In this document: piece by piece, positions 5,109-5,285 of the stretch
Numbering within the stretch: the stretch's first letter is position 1
Layout of the letters: each line of letters begins with the position of its first letter
Notes under the pieces: generated by a model
What the model saw: only the letters and a program-made list of their open reading frames with translations
What the model was told of the DNA's origin: nothing
The model's database searches: none
Program-made: the position numbers and the translations under genes
Assembly: GCA_020252865.1 (NCBI GenBank)
Contig: JADCCH010000067.1
Span: 1 to 5,285 of the forward strand
DNA: 5,285 bases
DNA from: Methylobacterium sp.
GTDB taxonomy: Bacteria; Pseudomonadota; Alphaproteobacteria; Rhizobiales; Beijerinckiaceae
Direction of reading: 5' to 3'

Positions 5109-5285
5109 AGCCGAAACTCGCCCCTTTCGTGCCGGGCCGGAAACGCGCCACCACCTCGGCGATGATCGCCTCCATCGCGGCAGAGGGCCAGCCGACCAGG
5201 CCCGCTCCCTTCGGCCATGCCCTGGTGGAGGTCGCGAAATCGCGGGCGGATATCGTCGGCATGACGGCGGACCTGAGCAAGTATA
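5105..5285 (+). CDS. Split transketolase, C-terminal subunit (3' end outside window)
   Basis: ATG 5105 overlaps the upstream TGA in an ATGA junction, and the frame is open for 60 codons to the window edge. The visible start, MKPKLAPFVPGRKRATTSAM followed by FGHALVEVAKSRADIVGMTADLSKY, resembles the beginning of C-terminal transketolase subunits (COG3958-like), where the pyrimidine-binding domain opens with a variant of FGxALxELAxxxxxIVxLTADLxxxT. This subunit should carry the Glu that activates ThDP and the sugar-phosphate-binding residues, but these lie outside the window. It would pair with the preceding subunit to form the active site at the interface. The family full length is usually about 310-340 aa. 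Identity is supported jointly by sequence and position. Confidence 0.88.
   Translation, partial: MKPKLAPFVPGRKRATTSAMIASIAAEGQPTRPAPFGHALVEVAKSRADIVGMTADLSKY

Overview
This is a GC-rich window with strong G/C preference at third codon positions and long antisense shadow frames. Its protein families and wording fit an alphaproteobacterium, most likely Hyphomicrobiales (Rhizobiales). That placement rests on protein style and base composition only; no rRNA or marker gene is present. I see no tRNA, rRNA, CRISPR array, insertion sequence or phage gene.

Layout: (1) 1-1505, plus strand, is the end of a reductive pyrimidine/hydantoin catabolism operon. It holds the C-terminal 84 codons of a dihydropyrimidinase (D-hydantoinase), coupled by a GTGA overlap to a complete M20-family zinc amidohydrolase (N-carbamoyl-beta-alanine or N-carbamoyl-amino-acid hydrolase type). 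(2) 1506-1641 is a gene-free spacer with several overlapping inverted repeats. (3) 1642-2334, plus strand, encodes a YkuD-type L,D-transpeptidase-like protein with a twin-arginine signal and a lipobox. It keeps the active-site Cys but has Tyr where the family has its catalytic His. (4) 2358-3296, minus strand, is a LysR-type regulator converging on the transpeptidase gene; a 7-bp inverted repeat contains both stop codons. (5) 3297-3523 is a divergent control region with a T-N11-A LysR-type box. (6) 3524-5285, plus strand, is an overlapping operon of a short-chain dehydrogenase, a split-transketolase N-terminal (ThDP-binding) subunit, and the first 60 codons of the C-terminal subunit, which runs off the window.

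How the genes may work together: the dihydropyrimidinase and the zinc hydrolase would perform consecutive ring-opening and decarbamoylation steps. The LysR regulator probably controls both itself and the divergent operon. In that operon the dehydrogenase could make or reduce a ketose-like compound that the two-subunit ThDP enzyme cleaves or transfers; the substrate is unknown. The transketolase subunit lacks a conserved substrate-contacting His (GHP is replaced by GMA), so its donor may not be a standard ketose phosphate. The two most interesting items are this SDR/split-transketolase module and the His-less L,D-transpeptidase-like lipoprotein. Neither can be called a new system from sequence alone.
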